DNA from: Apostichopus japonicus
Taxonomy: Eukaryota; Echinodermata; Holothuroidea; Aspidochirotida; Stichopodidae
Length of the DNA: 64,000 nt
Reading direction: 5' to 3'
Assembly: GCF_037975245.1 (NCBI RefSeq)
Contig: NC_092574.1
Span: 26,022,713-26,086,712 of the forward strand
The position numbers were made by a program, and so were the translations under genes. The notes below the pieces were generated by a model, which saw only the letters and a program-made list of their open reading frames with translations, did no database searches and had not been told where the DNA came from. Positions 1 through 12,400 of this stretch are shown here, one piece after another; positions within the stretch are counted from its first letter, which is position 1, and every line of letters begins with the position of its first letter.

Positions 1-640
1 ATCTACTGAGATGTTGAAATATTGAGATACAAGAATGTTCACATTCAACAAACTCGTCCTGTTTCAGTCACTGTGTAGAACATAAAGGAACAACAAGGTT
101 GTCACAAACTTGTGAAATACAATAGAAACATACAAAATAAAACTTTAGAAAGAAAGGTATGAAATTGTTATAGGTATTTGAAACTTTGGGAATATTTCAG
201 CCTGTGAGAGATCATTCATATATCCCTTCATTTAAGGCTAAATCGATGATGACGTTGGCACCTCAGTCCAGAACTATTAATCCATTGATTTATATGTACT
301 AGCAAATTAATCAAGAAATGTTCTGATCGTCTCTCGTCTCTGTTATTTAAAGGGATATTCTTGTGGTTGGAATCATGATTGCCTGACTAAAAAAGCAGGA
401 AAACCTTTGTAATTGTCAAAACCAGATACTGCCTCATATATGTATTATAAGTCTGGCGATGATACCAATATTTTAATATTTGGTTATATTTAGTGAATGC
501 ATCCGGCAACGACAGAGCAAATGATGTCGTCATGGCAATTGTGGGGTGACTTGCTTCTTGTATGGTTTTGCATGATTGTTTGTTCACTTCTTCACGGAGT
601 AAATCATATTTTTACAACAACAGAAAGCAACAACAACTAT

Positions 641-665
641 ATAACCCTAACCTCTAACCCTAACG
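641..665. repeat. Short telomere-like CCCTAA tract
   Basis: The plus strand carries AACCCTAACC followed by CTAACCCTAAC, an imperfect two-to-three-unit run of the animal telomere repeat (TTAGGG on the minus strand). It is too short to be a telomere. It may be an interstitial relic of double-strand-break repair, or chance. Confidence 0.35.
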
Positions 666-935
666 TACAAAGCAATTGACAGCTATAAGCAGACATTCCC
701 AATAAGTCACAGTTAAAGGATAAACCAACAAAAAGATTATATAGAAAAGTAATACTTTTAAAGAGAAAACCTCACACACATCTCCATGCATACTCCCTGT
801 AGAATCTATACATGGCTTAGCCAGTCCAAACAAGTTATATTTTATCACCCATTTTTCTCAAATTGAGATGGGGTTTTCAACTATAATGTGCAATATTTTC
901 TCCTTAATAATTGATATCCGTTGTCTGACCAGGGA

Positions 936-991
936 ACTGGTCTGACCATGGAGGTCAAAAAGACCTGTTTTACCTCCATGGTCTGACCAGG
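936..991. repeat. Imperfect inverted repeat
   Basis: The arm near 936-954 and the arm at 973-991 are reverse complements apart from one mismatch, with a loop of about 18 bases. Both contain CCATGG. The phrase TGTCTGACCAGG also recurs as a direct repeat nearby. This could be a short foldback element or a chance hairpin; no target duplication was identified. Confidence 0.4.
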
Positions 992-1279
992 TAGTTGTTT
1001 TGACAACTCGCTTGTCTGACACCGGAATATCCCTTTTAGGTGAAGGTGATAATATGGTTAGCTTCCTCCAAACATGGATTTGTTATGGAACACTTCCAAT
1101 TAGCCAATTGGCTATACATTGAACCGTGACCTTGAAATACCATGGACACAATTCCAGAGGCTGCAACTTCATGTACAAATTTATAGCAACCGTTCACTGC
1201 AAGCTGTTGAAGATATCCCATACAACACCCTACTATGGCGGGCCATCATGAAAGTCTCAATTCGTGGAGAATCGACATT

Positions 1280-1655
1280 TAAGTGACATATACCAATTTC
1301 TTCGACTTATACCAGTTTCTAGCAGCTTAAATTGACTTGTATTACCGATATAAATTGACATATACCAGTTTAATTCGACATATCATCGATTTAAATCGAC
1401 ATATACCAACTATATGTAAAATATATCAATATATGTTAATTTAAATCGACATATACCAGTTGAAATTGATGATATGTTAAATTAAATCGGTATATGTCAT
1501 TTTAAATCGACATATCGACTTATATACCAGTTTATATCGACATATACTAATTTAAATCGATGGTATGTCAAATACATCTGTGTATGTCCTTTTAAATCGA
1601 CATCTACCATCTTAAATCGATGATATGCCGAATTAAATCGGTATATGTCGATTCC
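1280..1655. repeat. Degenerate A/T-rich repeat with TTTAAATCGACATATACCA core
   Basis: The core words AAATCGACATATACCA and ATCGATGATATG recur roughly every 30-50 bases, in both orientations, through about 375 bases. Spacing is irregular and units have diverged, so this is an old tandem or foldback array rather than a clean minisatellite. Apparent open frames through it are products of the repeat. Confidence 0.55.
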
Positions 1656-4600
1656 CAACGATTTGAGACACATTACTGTGCCCATTTTTATGTATATTTA
1701 TATTTTTATGTTCTTTATTGTGGTTTATAACCCTATCAGTTTTTCCTTTTATTGCTGTTATTATTATTTTAGGTTTTCTTAAGTTTGGTAATTTTATATA
1801 TATCCCAGGTATATTGGTTCTTTTGTGCAGTGCTCTTGAGCATGCTTTACTGCATGATAACAGCACTTTAATATATGCTATTCATTTATATTATTATTTA
1901 TGGCTCGCCAAGTAACCGTACACCACTTCATCAGTACCAGGTGCAAAAAAAAAAAAAAATCGAGAAAGAAACAGAGAAAGTAACTGATCCTTTTCAAAAT
2001 ATTACATCACAAAAATTATATCACATTATTATGTGCTCTTCGTACTAACATGACAAATATTTGTCAAATAAATGAACACAGTTCACTTATATTCAGGCCT
2101 CCATATATATACGGTATCCAATTAAAGATATATCCCTGGTAATGAAATGACAAGGTTCTCATAATTCCAAGTTCACGATCAGGTCATCAGATGTTCATCT
2201 TGATAACTGAGGACACCTCGCGTCTATTTACGCACCACTGGACGGCTGGCTGGTGATTATGAAATTGCAAAGGTCGATCTGAGGCTAATGGTCGTTGACT
2301 GGTGGCAAACTCCTTGCGACTGATATATGCTGATAACTCTCTCGCAGATCCCAATTCTCACGTCTCGACGTGACTTGGGACACATGGTTGCGCATATTTT
2401 GAAAATGTTGTCATGTCAAGTAATTGCATGTCATTAGAAGGGCAGAAATAGATGATACTTTCAACTTCTTGACATGCAGTTAGGCTATCCTTTACTACAT
2501 CATAAAGTTAAACACAATTTAAAGGGTTTTCTTATAAGCAAAGGTACCTTTAATATAAACCCCATCAAAACACTTAGGACAAATAGAAACCAAACTAGAT
2601 TGTCATATTAGTGACATGGAACGTTTTGCTTCTCCAGAGGTGCATTTGTGTGTGGGTGTGTATAGAAGGGGGGGGGGGGGCGAGGGGTAGAAGATTCGTA
2701 GTAAATCAAGTTTGTTAGGACCGTACCAATTTTGGACGAGGGATTATATTGGAATCATTAAATCAAGCCCCACCGTGGTGCATGTATATGGTCAAGTATA
2801 CGGATGCGCCTGTGGACAGTGTACATGCGTAATGCACTGTCAACATAAACGCCTATGCGCATTGGAGATTGCCGTTTATGGGCTACCATAGAACGGTGCC
2901 GTGTACGAGTCAACCAATAAATACTTTATGACGTTTATTTTCCATGATAGGCTATATCGAGCGTAATCCGTAACTATTGATGAAGACATGTAACATTTCG
3001 TGAAGCGTACATTGTACCATGGCACCTTTATTCGAAAGGGAAAGGATCACAATGCCCGTCCAACCTGCCCCCCCCCCTATTTGTGCCAGAATGACACCAT
3101 TTGGAGCCCCAAGGTACCATATGTTCCCCTCCATTTCTTACCACGAAAATGGAAATTGACGGCAGTATTTCTTGCCTGAAAGTATTTAAGGAGGCCACTT
3201 GAACTTGTAGGGCCCTTGAACATGGGGCTACGACTCACTGGACTTTTCTACTACTCCGGCACTGTACCTCATGTCACAGACTACATAAGTACAGGGGGCG
3301 TACTAGGGGGACGTACTAGGGGGGGCGTACTAGCTATCAAAGTGGGACAGAAAGCTGGTCAGGCCAGTTTGGAAACTGCGCCAGAAAAATGTTACATGCT
3401 ACGGCTGCCCAAGTAGGACGCAGAAATGGTCACGATTTGTTCTCAGAAGTACGAGTATTTTATCTCCAAGTTTAGCTTTGTTCCTTAGATTTTCGGCCAG
3501 GCTTACTTATGTTTCGAAGGATTATGGGATAGGCTATATGAAACAAAAATGGAACATTTTAATTGTCTGAAACTAGTTTTGAGAATGCAAAGGATCAAGC
3601 TGAATGATCCAACACCTCCGTGGAGTGCATCTCTCAGAAACACCCTTTGCCGACACCGTCCCAAAGTGGCGGGAGGGGAGGGGAGGGGGTCCGAGAATTA
3701 AGCTGTAAGCTATGCATTGTTCCAATCGTGGAGGTAGCACTATTTCTTCTCTTCCCGAAGAATGTAAGTTTTTGGTACATTTTCATGAAAATAAAATCTA
3801 CCGCCGAAATACATTTCTGCAAAGTACGCATGTGGTGGAGAGCGCTTCCCAACTGAGTACTCACCAGCCACTAGTTAATCCCCACCCCCATTCCATCCCC
3901 CCTTCCCCCAACGCAGATATGAATACCGAGATATAACATGGATACATGTAATTCTATCCTCGGATGTTCACTGCATATACACGATTCACAGATGTGTCAT
4001 TCTTCTTACTTCACTGCGCATATATTGCAATTGTCATTTGTACCAATCCAATCAACTTTCGTAAATTCATATTTGACATGAATTATAGGTTCAGTTCAGT
4101 GGATTTCCATCTCTTCTTATGAAAATGGTTCATTTAAGCTGGAAAAGACAAACAGCCAACAATAGACATGCCGCGTAATATGGCTCGTAAATTAAAATCC
4201 CTGGCACAATACAGACTGCATAATGCGACGATAATCAATAGGTCAGGATCGATACATGAAACATGGCCGTGTTATGTATTTTACGCATTTTCGTGGAAAA
4301 GATTGTTCTGTTTTTGCATAATTTCCCAGCTATTCCTACATTCCGGGTATACAATATAGCTAAGAATTGCTGCCGTTTAAGTGTACTGTCCTGGTGATCC
4401 AAACACTCCATTTCCCTGTATATGGACATATCTATGTGGTATCTTGGTGCATTAAGGAGGAATGCTTTGTGAAGTTATACGGCGGTATATGCGTGTTGCA
4501 GTCAAAACACATATCATAATTATTTACCTTTACAGCACATTTTGGGGATGTACCGATGACCTTTACAGACGGTATGCAGGTACCCTGGATAAGGGGGGGG

Positions 4601-6029
4601 GTGGGGCGATGGGGTAGTGGGCGACAATGTATTAAGTTTCCGCCTGCGACGGCATCCCTCCTGTTGTCGATCGGTTTGGTATGAAAAGTATTTTAAGGTT
4701 GGCATCCTCCCCTCCTCTCCCCCATCTCCGGCCATGTCGAGGTCCTGGTGTTATACTTGCTTGTATTGATGGATATAGTGTGTAATGTCATCTTCATAGT
4801 GTATTGACACGACTATTACACTGTCTTGGTTCTTAAGACTCGCACTGACTCCCTTGAATTAACGTCTGCAAATGAATTATATATAGCGTAAACAGATTGG
4901 TATACACCGCATGACGGCAGGCTCGTACCCCTCCACTTTGCCCACCACTGTGCCCCTATATGTGATACCACCGTGTGTAGAAGTACATGCAACGAGAAGT
5001 GTGCACCTCCTAAAAATGTGCCCACCAACTAAATTCCTGACTACGGGTCTGCATGACATACTACGGGGAGAGTCCAGGTACGAATTCCGTTTAGGCTCCT
5101 TCTCCAGCCCTCTTTTCACGAGTATAAACATCAGAGGGAAGAGTCTGGTTGTGTGGGTATGAAAAGTCTGGTACTGAATATGGATCAGGGCTATAGACTA
5201 GTCCAGTTATCCGAGAAAAGGGCGGGTCCTGCTGATCGATATCGACTGCTCATATCTCTCCGGGTCAAGTACCAATCAAATTTGGTGGACAAAAACGGCA
5301 AAGCACAAAGTCATTGCTTTTTCATAATTATGATGACAAAAGTACTGTTCAAGTCTTATCGACGATTGGTCAATTTAAAGAAACATACAAAGTAGTTTCC
5401 TTCGCGGAAACCGATGGGCAAAGCACCCTCTCTGCTCTCGATATTTCAAGATCTTACTAAACCTCACATTCCAAACCGGAAATCACGAAAACTGGAGTGC
5501 ATTCTTGAGGTTACCAGGCCAGTGTTTTGTTTATACGTTCTGCACCAGCGATTAACAGGAATTGCGCCGTTTACTACACAGTCTCTAATTTGCATATAGC
5601 TGTAGATGTATGAACAGTTATATACCGCAGTAATTTATTCGTAACGCCTCCACAGTTTGACCAATCACATATACCCTCTTTGCAGTGAGTCACTTACGTT
5701 GGAGCTAAATTTAGAGATGATTGACATGAGAAAGCAAAATATGGCATATGATTGGTTGATAAAGCATACCATTCATGAAGCATCACTAGCAACACAAACA
5801 TGAAGAATACTACGTTGATCTTCAAAGCTTTGATAAATATTTCTTTACATTATGTACTAATTGCCTTTATTTTACACTTTTTGAATTTTAATATAGCCAA
5901 GTGATATATATCAGCATAATTATTGTAAACCATACAAACATAGTTGTAGAATTGCTTATTTGTTATGTTGATTGAATAAAAAATTCTCTTAAGTCCCCTT
6001 ATTGGAATTTCCCCGCACCTGCTCTATTA

Positions 6030-6419
6030 CATACTGTCAGCTGATTAATGAGACTGAGAGCATCTTACTACAAATAATCGTTCCTATAGCTAATATAGAT
6101 CCACTAAACAGGAAATAAACTTGATATATTTTGTATTTAAGGTGTATATCTTGAGATCTGAGCATTAAATATTTGCCTAATAATTATTAAAGTAGGTTCC
6201 GGAAAGTCTCGAAGCTTTCACCTCTCATCCTGTAACAATAGTATTCATTACGTAGAACGGACTTAGTGAGCAGCTGATCGTTACAGCTGATTCCCGCCAC
6301 ACATGTTCTCGTAATTTGTGTTTTGACCACGCCGTGTTCTAGCTCATCATCACAAAACACTACAGTTATTCCACTTTCAAGCTTTCTATCGTCGGACTCC
6401 TTGAGTGTAATTTATCCCA
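6030..6419 (+). promoter_or_regulatory. Putative TFAP4 proximal promoter / 5' UTR with CAGCTG E-boxes
   Basis: The 390 bases before the TFAP4 start codon contain three copies of the palindrome CAGCTG (6038-6043, 6271-6276 and 6284-6289). The last two start 13 bases apart. CAGCTG is the established core site of AP-4 itself, so autoregulation is possible. The word is also fairly common elsewhere in the window, so significance is uncertain. No TATA box or transcription start can be fixed from sequence alone. Confidence 0.35.
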
Positions 6420-9400
6420 ATGGCTGTCTTTATACCTGGCATGGATCATGATATGATTCCGGTGACTCTGAACGCTTCAAATGAAGTTGTTATAACCCAA
6501 GAAAGGTAAGGAAGGTTTTACACGTCTCTTGTTGGACTCACGTTAACGTTACTAGGTCTAACTCCAGTAGGATAGTTCTTTGTTTGTGCTCGCAGCTTGC
6601 TCAACTCTTCTTCTCTCTAAGAGATATTCCCATGCTCCTATACAATACGGTAGATTTGCAATAAATTAAATGAAATAGGATGCGGAAATTTCATAAAAAT
6701 TCTTTGCTGTAAAGGAGAAAACGACATAATACTCGAATCACTTGGCCTAGGTATACCACGTGTCATGATAGTTAGCGAGCAACCCTCGATCAGCTGATTC
6801 GAATGTTGTGTTTCTCCTGGTGAGCAAATCATTGCAAATAGCCTATCTCATCAGCATTACTTACTCTTAGTAGGCGTAAAATTTCATTTTCATTCATTTA
6901 CAGCATGTTTTTAGTATGAAACGCTAAATAAATGTGGGATATGAACGATAATCTTGAAGCGTTTCTGTGTGCTTCGTCGTTTACAAGGCTGTCTATTTTG
7001 TGCATGCTGAATACGTTTCAGGCGTGGTTTGTTTACGATTGTGCACACATGGTTGTCTGGTCGTCCGATTTACCTTATTTAAGGGATGTTCGTCTGGATG
7101 AACGTATTTCTTGTAATTTGAATATGGTGGGAATGGAAATGTGTGATACATCAACGAAGTTTGTGTCATCTTCTTTCGTGCAATATTTTTAAAATAATTT
7201 TTGATCCATTTAAATCTTTACAATTCGTTGTTAGCCAGTGAAGAAAAATGCGTAGGCGGGCAATATGTAAATGAGCTAGACAGTGAAGCGGAATAGACGT
7301 CTCGATGTTATGAGTAAACGCGGGAACGTTTCGTACCGCGCCAAATATCAGCTGTTGCAAGACAAGTTTATCAAGTAACACAAAATTCAAAACATCCGGG
7401 ATGGTGGTTTCTTGTCCATGGAGATTTTGCAGAGCCATTACATTCTTGTTGGCTTGCTAGTTCATAATATGAAATGTATTTTAGACCACAGTAGTCCACT
7501 CTATGCATGATTATGAGTCCAGGCTTTACATTTTTCTGGATGTTATGGATAATTAACTTTACACAATAGAGCTGTAAAATGTGTTTCAAATCCCAATTTC
7601 ACATTTTTCTAGAAACTTTTAAATAATGTAAAAAATACAGTATTGGGAAGCTGAACAAAAAGTGCTTTTTAATTGCCATAGTCTATTAGACTAGTAGAAT
7701 TGGGATTAGTATTTCGGGAGGGGGGGGGGGTGTATGGGGGAAAGAAAATTTCTAGCCATTACCAGTCTTCTAAGCTTTTTGATTTCATCCTTTAGAAAGA
7801 CAAATGATAAGATCTAGAATGATTAGAAACATTTATCTTTGAAACAATCAGTTGTCAGACCTTTTTGTGTTTAATACCTTAGGTTGAGTAGACAAGATCT
7901 GTCCAATGTATTCGTCTGTAGCTGTGGACTCCTCCGCCCCCCCCCCCCCTCCCTGCCCCTGCAGTTATGCCCTTTGGAAACTATGGCTTACACCACAAAA
8001 AGGTGTCTGCATTTATTCCCACATCTAAGTGTCAAAGTATTTTTTGCTTTCTTTGTACTTTGTCAACCAGTGGATTATTTGGAGTCTAAAAACTTGTATT
8101 AATTTGACAGCAGTTTGTTTATCCATCCTTCAAGCCAGGAATAGCCATTGTGTCAGATTATATCCTCAATTTTGCATGAGCAATTGAAAACATTCTGATG
8201 ATTTCATCCACTCATAGGGACAGTCCCATATGATGCAATCCCAATAGTACAGTATGAAGTGCACAGAAGCATACATAGCTCTTTACTTATTTGGACTTTA
8301 TCAATGTTTTTCAGGAAGTAATCCTAGAAATGGCTGCCTTTAGTTTGTAAATTGCAAGTTCATAGATCAAAAAAAAAAAAAAATAAGAAGATGAAGAGAG
8401 ACAGCTGACATTTACAAAACAATTGTTCAATATCTCAGCATTTCCTAAGATATGACTGTATTTTTCAATTGTATCACTTCAGCTGTAGTGTAAGAAACAG
8501 TAACAGAAGAAAGAGCATCCATTAATCAAGTCAAAAGGGGTATGAAATTTGTAAGTGTTAAATGATGTCCCTAAGGCACATGCAATATTCATTATTACCT
8601 GCTGCAACTGGTCTTCAAATGCAAATTGCTACATTGTGTTGACAAATTTTGGAAGACTGTTTACAATTTACTTTAGCCAACGTTGTAAAATTTATTGCTA
8701 TTGTGGGCATTTCTATATATATACTTGAAACTGTTACATCCATATGACTTAACCAAGGCAGTACCTGCAATCGAACAGTCTGGAAACAACTGCATGATTA
8801 GAACCTCACCTTTTGGCAGCTTGCCAGGAAGTTGGCACCATGCCAACTTCACTGGGCCTATAAATATTCATATCAATACAGACAGAGTGTTCCATTATAA
8901 CAGACAGGGTTTATATGTGAGTTGATGTAAATAACATTCACAGATCAAAACAGCCCCAGTGTACAAGCTGTGTGTAAAACGTAACATACTACAGTACATA
9001 GACGGCCTGTGTACAGTGCAGTACTGAATGGCATTGCAAAGGAAGGGTTAGTGTATAGTTTAAAAGGAAAAAGAAAAACAAATTTTATCAAGGTCTCAAA
9101 ATATGGAAACTGAGTTGTTATGGTGTGAATCACAGAACAAATCATATGGTATATTACATTACTATAACATTGCCAAACCAATTCCTAGTATGTTGTTGTT
9201 GTAAACTATGCTGGGTGCTGAATGTAAATAGCATACAATGAGATTTCATCTGTTGTAGTTGGGTTGGGTTGGGTTATATGTACAGTGTAAGATACATGTA
9301 GCTAGTTTGCATACAGGTTGTATATCCAGGAAAGAAAATTGTTTGATTTGAAACAAATTACTGAATAGACTTACTAAATTATATGGAGAGAAAAAGATCT

Positions 9401-12400
9401 CAATTAGAAAAATGTTACACTTCTGAACATTTTTGACCAAAGTAATGATACATTTATTAAGGCTGTTTAGTTTAATTTTCCACATGATTATTTCCCTCCA
9501 CCCTTCCCCAAATGAAGTGTGTTTTCCTGGGGACCAGCCTTTACCATTTCCGTGTGATTTGAGTGTTTTGCACGTTCTTGCAAGTGTTTCCATGATATTG
9601 GAGACCTTCTCTGGGAGCATTCTTTGGTTCTGTACTGGAGGAGGAAACCCTGGCTATTGAAACTGAATTCAAGAGGTGTTGAAGCTTCTTATTTTTAGTT
9701 TGCCGCTGTAAGTGTTACTAGTCTAAAATAGTTTCCAATTTAGAAAGCATTCGTTGTTTGATCGAGCTTAAATGTCAATACGTCTGCACTGATGATTAGC
9801 CACTCGGTTTTAAACGCACCTGGATCTCGGAGGTCTAACAAGTATGGAATACATACATCTGGTATTTAATGGTACTGGCTGGATAAGGAAGCTTGGCAAA
9901 TGAACTAAGCACTGTACGTGTACAGTACTGTATTTGTAATTTTAATTCAAACACAAAACTCCTGGGAATAATGGCCCTTTTTTTTATAAGTTTGTAGGGA
10001 TTTTTTATTGATATATTATTTGTTTATTTATTTTTAAACTGAAACAATGTTTAGAGAGATAGAGCAGAGGAGTAAAATGATTTCCCTTGTCCCTTTTATT
10101 ATTTACACTGTCAAAAGGTTTCACTGCTATTTTTTTCTACTATTTATCTAGGACAGGTCAACAAGTATCACCCAGGCAGCTGATTTGAAATTTACCTTAC
10201 TAGCAATTAAAGTTTAAAGTGGACATTACTTGTGTTGGTCAGTGCAAGCAAATTTATGTGAAGATCTTGAACAACTGACTTGCTGGCAATGTTTATACTT
10301 TCCCCAGTCACCTCAGTGCAATTTAGATATTTACAGTAATTACATTGACAACACATAATTTTTGACATTGTGGATTAATTTGGCCCAGGCAGGTGTGGAT
10401 GAAAACAAATGTCGAAGGGACAGGAGAACCTCAATCAGCAGCCTACAGTAACTGGTGGGACTGGGAAAATTAGATTTTCTCAAAACTGAAAGCAAGCAAA
10501 TTAATGTGGCTTTGTGTGCTGAATGAGCAGTAAAGCTTAGATGATATATTCCAACTGTGGAAAGGCATTAGAACGGCTGCTGGTGTATTTGAGTTATTAT
10601 GAAGCTGCCTGAAGAAATCGGTTCAAATGTTTAGAATGTCCTTTGAGGATTCCCTGTTTTGTAGGTACAGTAGGTAATCAGCACACTTCATACTTCTGAC
10701 CCTTCTTTCCTTGTGTCAGGGATATAAAGATGATGGGTCTGCAATATTTGTACCAGGTGTCCCTAAGCCTCAAGACAGGATAAAATTGTCTCCAGGTCCA
10801 AGCGGTTCAATGCTTAATATGTTATAACAACTGCTGAGTCAGGTCTTCACAAATTCACAATGAAGACACAAACACAAAGAAACGGATATACTATTTTGTT
10901 ACCCTTTCTCACGATATACTGTTATTCTAAATGCTACAACGCTGAACCATATAAGCAATATAACTGTACCTCGCAGGCTCTGGTAACAAGTAACAACTAA
11001 CAAGGGATATATCTACAGACTGAAAGTTAAATAATCATTACTAATCTGCTATCTGTACTCAGCTGGGCCAGAAAATGTCTGTTTACTCTTTCACTTATTT
11101 ACACTTATTACACAGATTGCTCCAACTAACAACTGAAAACAAAAAACAATAAGCCCACCACTGTGTCATTCATGACACCAAGGTTACACACTTGAACAGT
11201 ATTTTAAGTCATTCAGTCTCAGACGATATTATGTTGCCTGTACTCGAGTGCATGCTCTTTCCAATAGGTTGAAATCTTGCAGGGTTAACTTGTATCATAC
11301 ATAGTACATTTACCTTAAAACATGGTGTTGTATTCTTGTTCTTGGTTATAGTAGCTGTATACTACACCTGGAATTAACATGATTATAATGTGATGCAATG
11401 AGGAACATAGCTTGATGGTACCCAAATTTCATTTGGAAAGTGGTTTTCTGATTTGAACTTAGTAGTTCTACGGGCCCTGTATACTACAGCGAGGTGACCA
11501 TACGTCCCATATTTTTGGGGACGGTCCCCTTATTTTCATGTACTATCACTAATCATTCCCATGTCAGAATAATATTAATTTCAAGGGGAAAACTTTCCAG
11601 GTTTTATAGAATGTATTGCAGAAATCTCAGATACATGGACATATGACTATTATTCTTGACACATAGCACCACATTACATTAGCTAGGCATTAAAAGTGCA
11701 TGTTAAAATTTGAGCGTGGGTGACCAGAACTTGACTTGAATAGCATATTGTGGGGTAATACTGATCATCTTTAATACCACGGGTAATTTACCTGAATTAG
11801 CTTATTTTGTTGGGTTGGGGAAGAGAGGTTTAGGGATTTCACAGGGTGAGGAAGGGGGAAGGTACAGTAGGGTGGAAATAAATTAATATCCAAAAGAAAT
11901 ATGGCTCTCTGGCTTCTAAGAACAGCTACAAGTCCAGTAAAGTGTGTCTGATGAGCCCAGCTGTTGCAGAAATTAACCTTGCCTTGGCAATTTCCAGCTA
12001 ATGGAAACCACATTACACCCACTCTCCATGAAGTCCTTTTCACACAGTCAATCCATGGATTATTGGCCAAGTTTCTTTAGCATTGTGCCAATAATACCTC
12101 TTTTCAAAGGTTGGTATTTCTGGTCAATAAGACCTACAAAAGTGCAGTGCATGAATAAATTTGTGGCATGCACTGTTGTTGTCAATGGACTAGTAGTGTA
12201 CACACTGCAAGCAAGGGGATACACCCTGCTTAAGTACAGTACAGTACTACTACAGTACTTGAGATGTTTAATTTAGCTCTGTATACAGTACAGTAGCAGA
12301 AGGTAAAAAGGGGACTTGTGACAACTCACCTGACGTGACACCATCATGAACACCCCATCATGGCCATCCATGATCCCATGGTGACAGTGTCAATGTGAGG

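Larger units (their letters stand above)
1..6000. other. Intergenic region upstream of TFAP4
   Basis: No open frame here has recognisable protein similarity, splice-site support or length beyond chance. The stretch holds small repeats (listed separately), several poly-G or poly-C runs (for example near 2669, 3068 and 4589) and AT-rich spacer. The nearest gene is TFAP4, which starts at 6420. I cannot exclude noncoding 5' exons of TFAP4 or distal regulatory DNA here. Confidence 0.6.

Noticed and set aside
9246-9620. Antisense 124-codon frame in TFAP4 intron 1
   Set aside because: Length is within chance for AT-rich intron DNA; there is no domain, codon signal or splice support.
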